Positions 14,564 to 14,676 of a DNA stretch of 14,676 nucleotides are shown piece by piece. Below the pieces are notes generated by a model. The model searched no databases. It saw only the letters and a list, made by a program, of their open reading frames with translations, and had not been told where the DNA came from. This DNA comes from Rhodospirillales bacterium (GTDB taxonomy: Bacteria > Pseudomonadota > Gammaproteobacteria > Steroidobacterales > Rariloculaceae): contig JAHEEO010000054.1 of assembly GCA_024640665.1 (NCBI GenBank), positions 1 through 14,676 on the forward strand, read 5' to 3'. Position 1 is the stretch's first letter. Every line of letters begins with the position of its first letter. Made by a program: the position numbers and the translations under genes.

Positions 14564-14676
14564 ATGAGCAAACTCTTGAATCGCTGCGGCGACCAGCTTG
14601 CTTCATTCGTATCAGGAGTAGTCCGGTACAGGTGGATTGTGATCGCGTGCGTGGCAGGGCTTGTGCTGGCCGGTGG
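14564..14676 (+). CDS. Probable RND/MMPL exporter, HpnN-like (partial, N-terminus only)
   Basis: Thirty-seven codons are present before the window ends. The reading starts MSKLLNRCGDQLASFV and then enters a hydrophobic helix (about 22-37, WIVIACVAGLVLAGG), preceded by RYR. This resembles the first membrane segment of RND-superfamily (MMPL) proteins, and the place after an hpnG-like gene fits hpnN, whose product moves hopanoids to the outer membrane. It is 28 bases after the hpnG stop and has GGGGA as ribosome site at 12 bases. The evidence is short and mainly contextual. Confidence 0.55.
   Translation, partial: MSKLLNRCGDQLASFVSGVVRYRWIVIACVAGLVLAG

Noticed and set aside
1..14676. Defence island, prophage, CRISPR array or mobile element
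   Set aside because: I saw no regularly spaced repeats, transposase, integrase, toxin-antitoxin or nuclease gene; nearly all sequence is accounted for by metabolic and membrane genes.

Overview
The window looks like ordinary chromosomal DNA from a proteobacterium, most likely a gammaproteobacterium. The evidence is moderate GC content, an FPP synthase close to E. coli IspA, a lipoprotein ACE-type M2 peptidase, a fused indolepyruvate oxidoreductase of the aerobic proteobacterial type and hopanoid-type genes. The lineage cannot be fixed more closely from the sequence alone. Coding density is high, no gap exceeds 160 bases, and I see no tRNA, rRNA, insertion sequence, phage gene, CRISPR array or plasmid function.

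Left part (1-3314). A small membrane-anchored, cysteine-containing protein runs off the left edge on the minus strand (not a recognised enzyme). Next comes a FabG-like short-chain dehydrogenase (minus), a four-helix MerC-domain membrane protein (plus) and an orphan tandem ABC ATPase of the ModF type (minus). The last two converge and overlap by 26 bases.

Centre (3422-11079). A 1160-residue fused indolepyruvate ferredoxin oxidoreductase is read divergently from the ABC ATPase; the 107-base gap between them holds a clean operator-like palindrome. It converges on a gene for a MerR-type helix-turn-helix protein fused to four TPR repeats. Then follow an ACE-like dipeptidyl carboxypeptidase lipoprotein (plus) and a PAPS-type sulfotransferase (minus).

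Right part (11159-14676). Adenine phosphoribosyltransferase (plus) converges on farnesyl diphosphate synthase (minus). Divergent from the latter is an apparent operon: squalene/phytoene synthase family enzyme, a nucleoside-phosphorylase-like protein resembling HpnG (stop and start share one base), and the first 37 codons of a probable RND-type exporter (HpnN-like). Together these suggest a route from C5 units to FPP (IspA), FPP to squalene (synthase), and hopanoid side-chain processing and export (HpnG, HpnN). The squalene-hopene cyclase would have to lie beyond the right edge or elsewhere.

I looked for an undescribed system and did not find a convincing one. The items most worth a second look are the divergent FPP synthase/squalene synthase/hopanoid arrangement, the cysteine-rich small membrane protein, the HTH-TPR fusion and several perfect inverted repeats.
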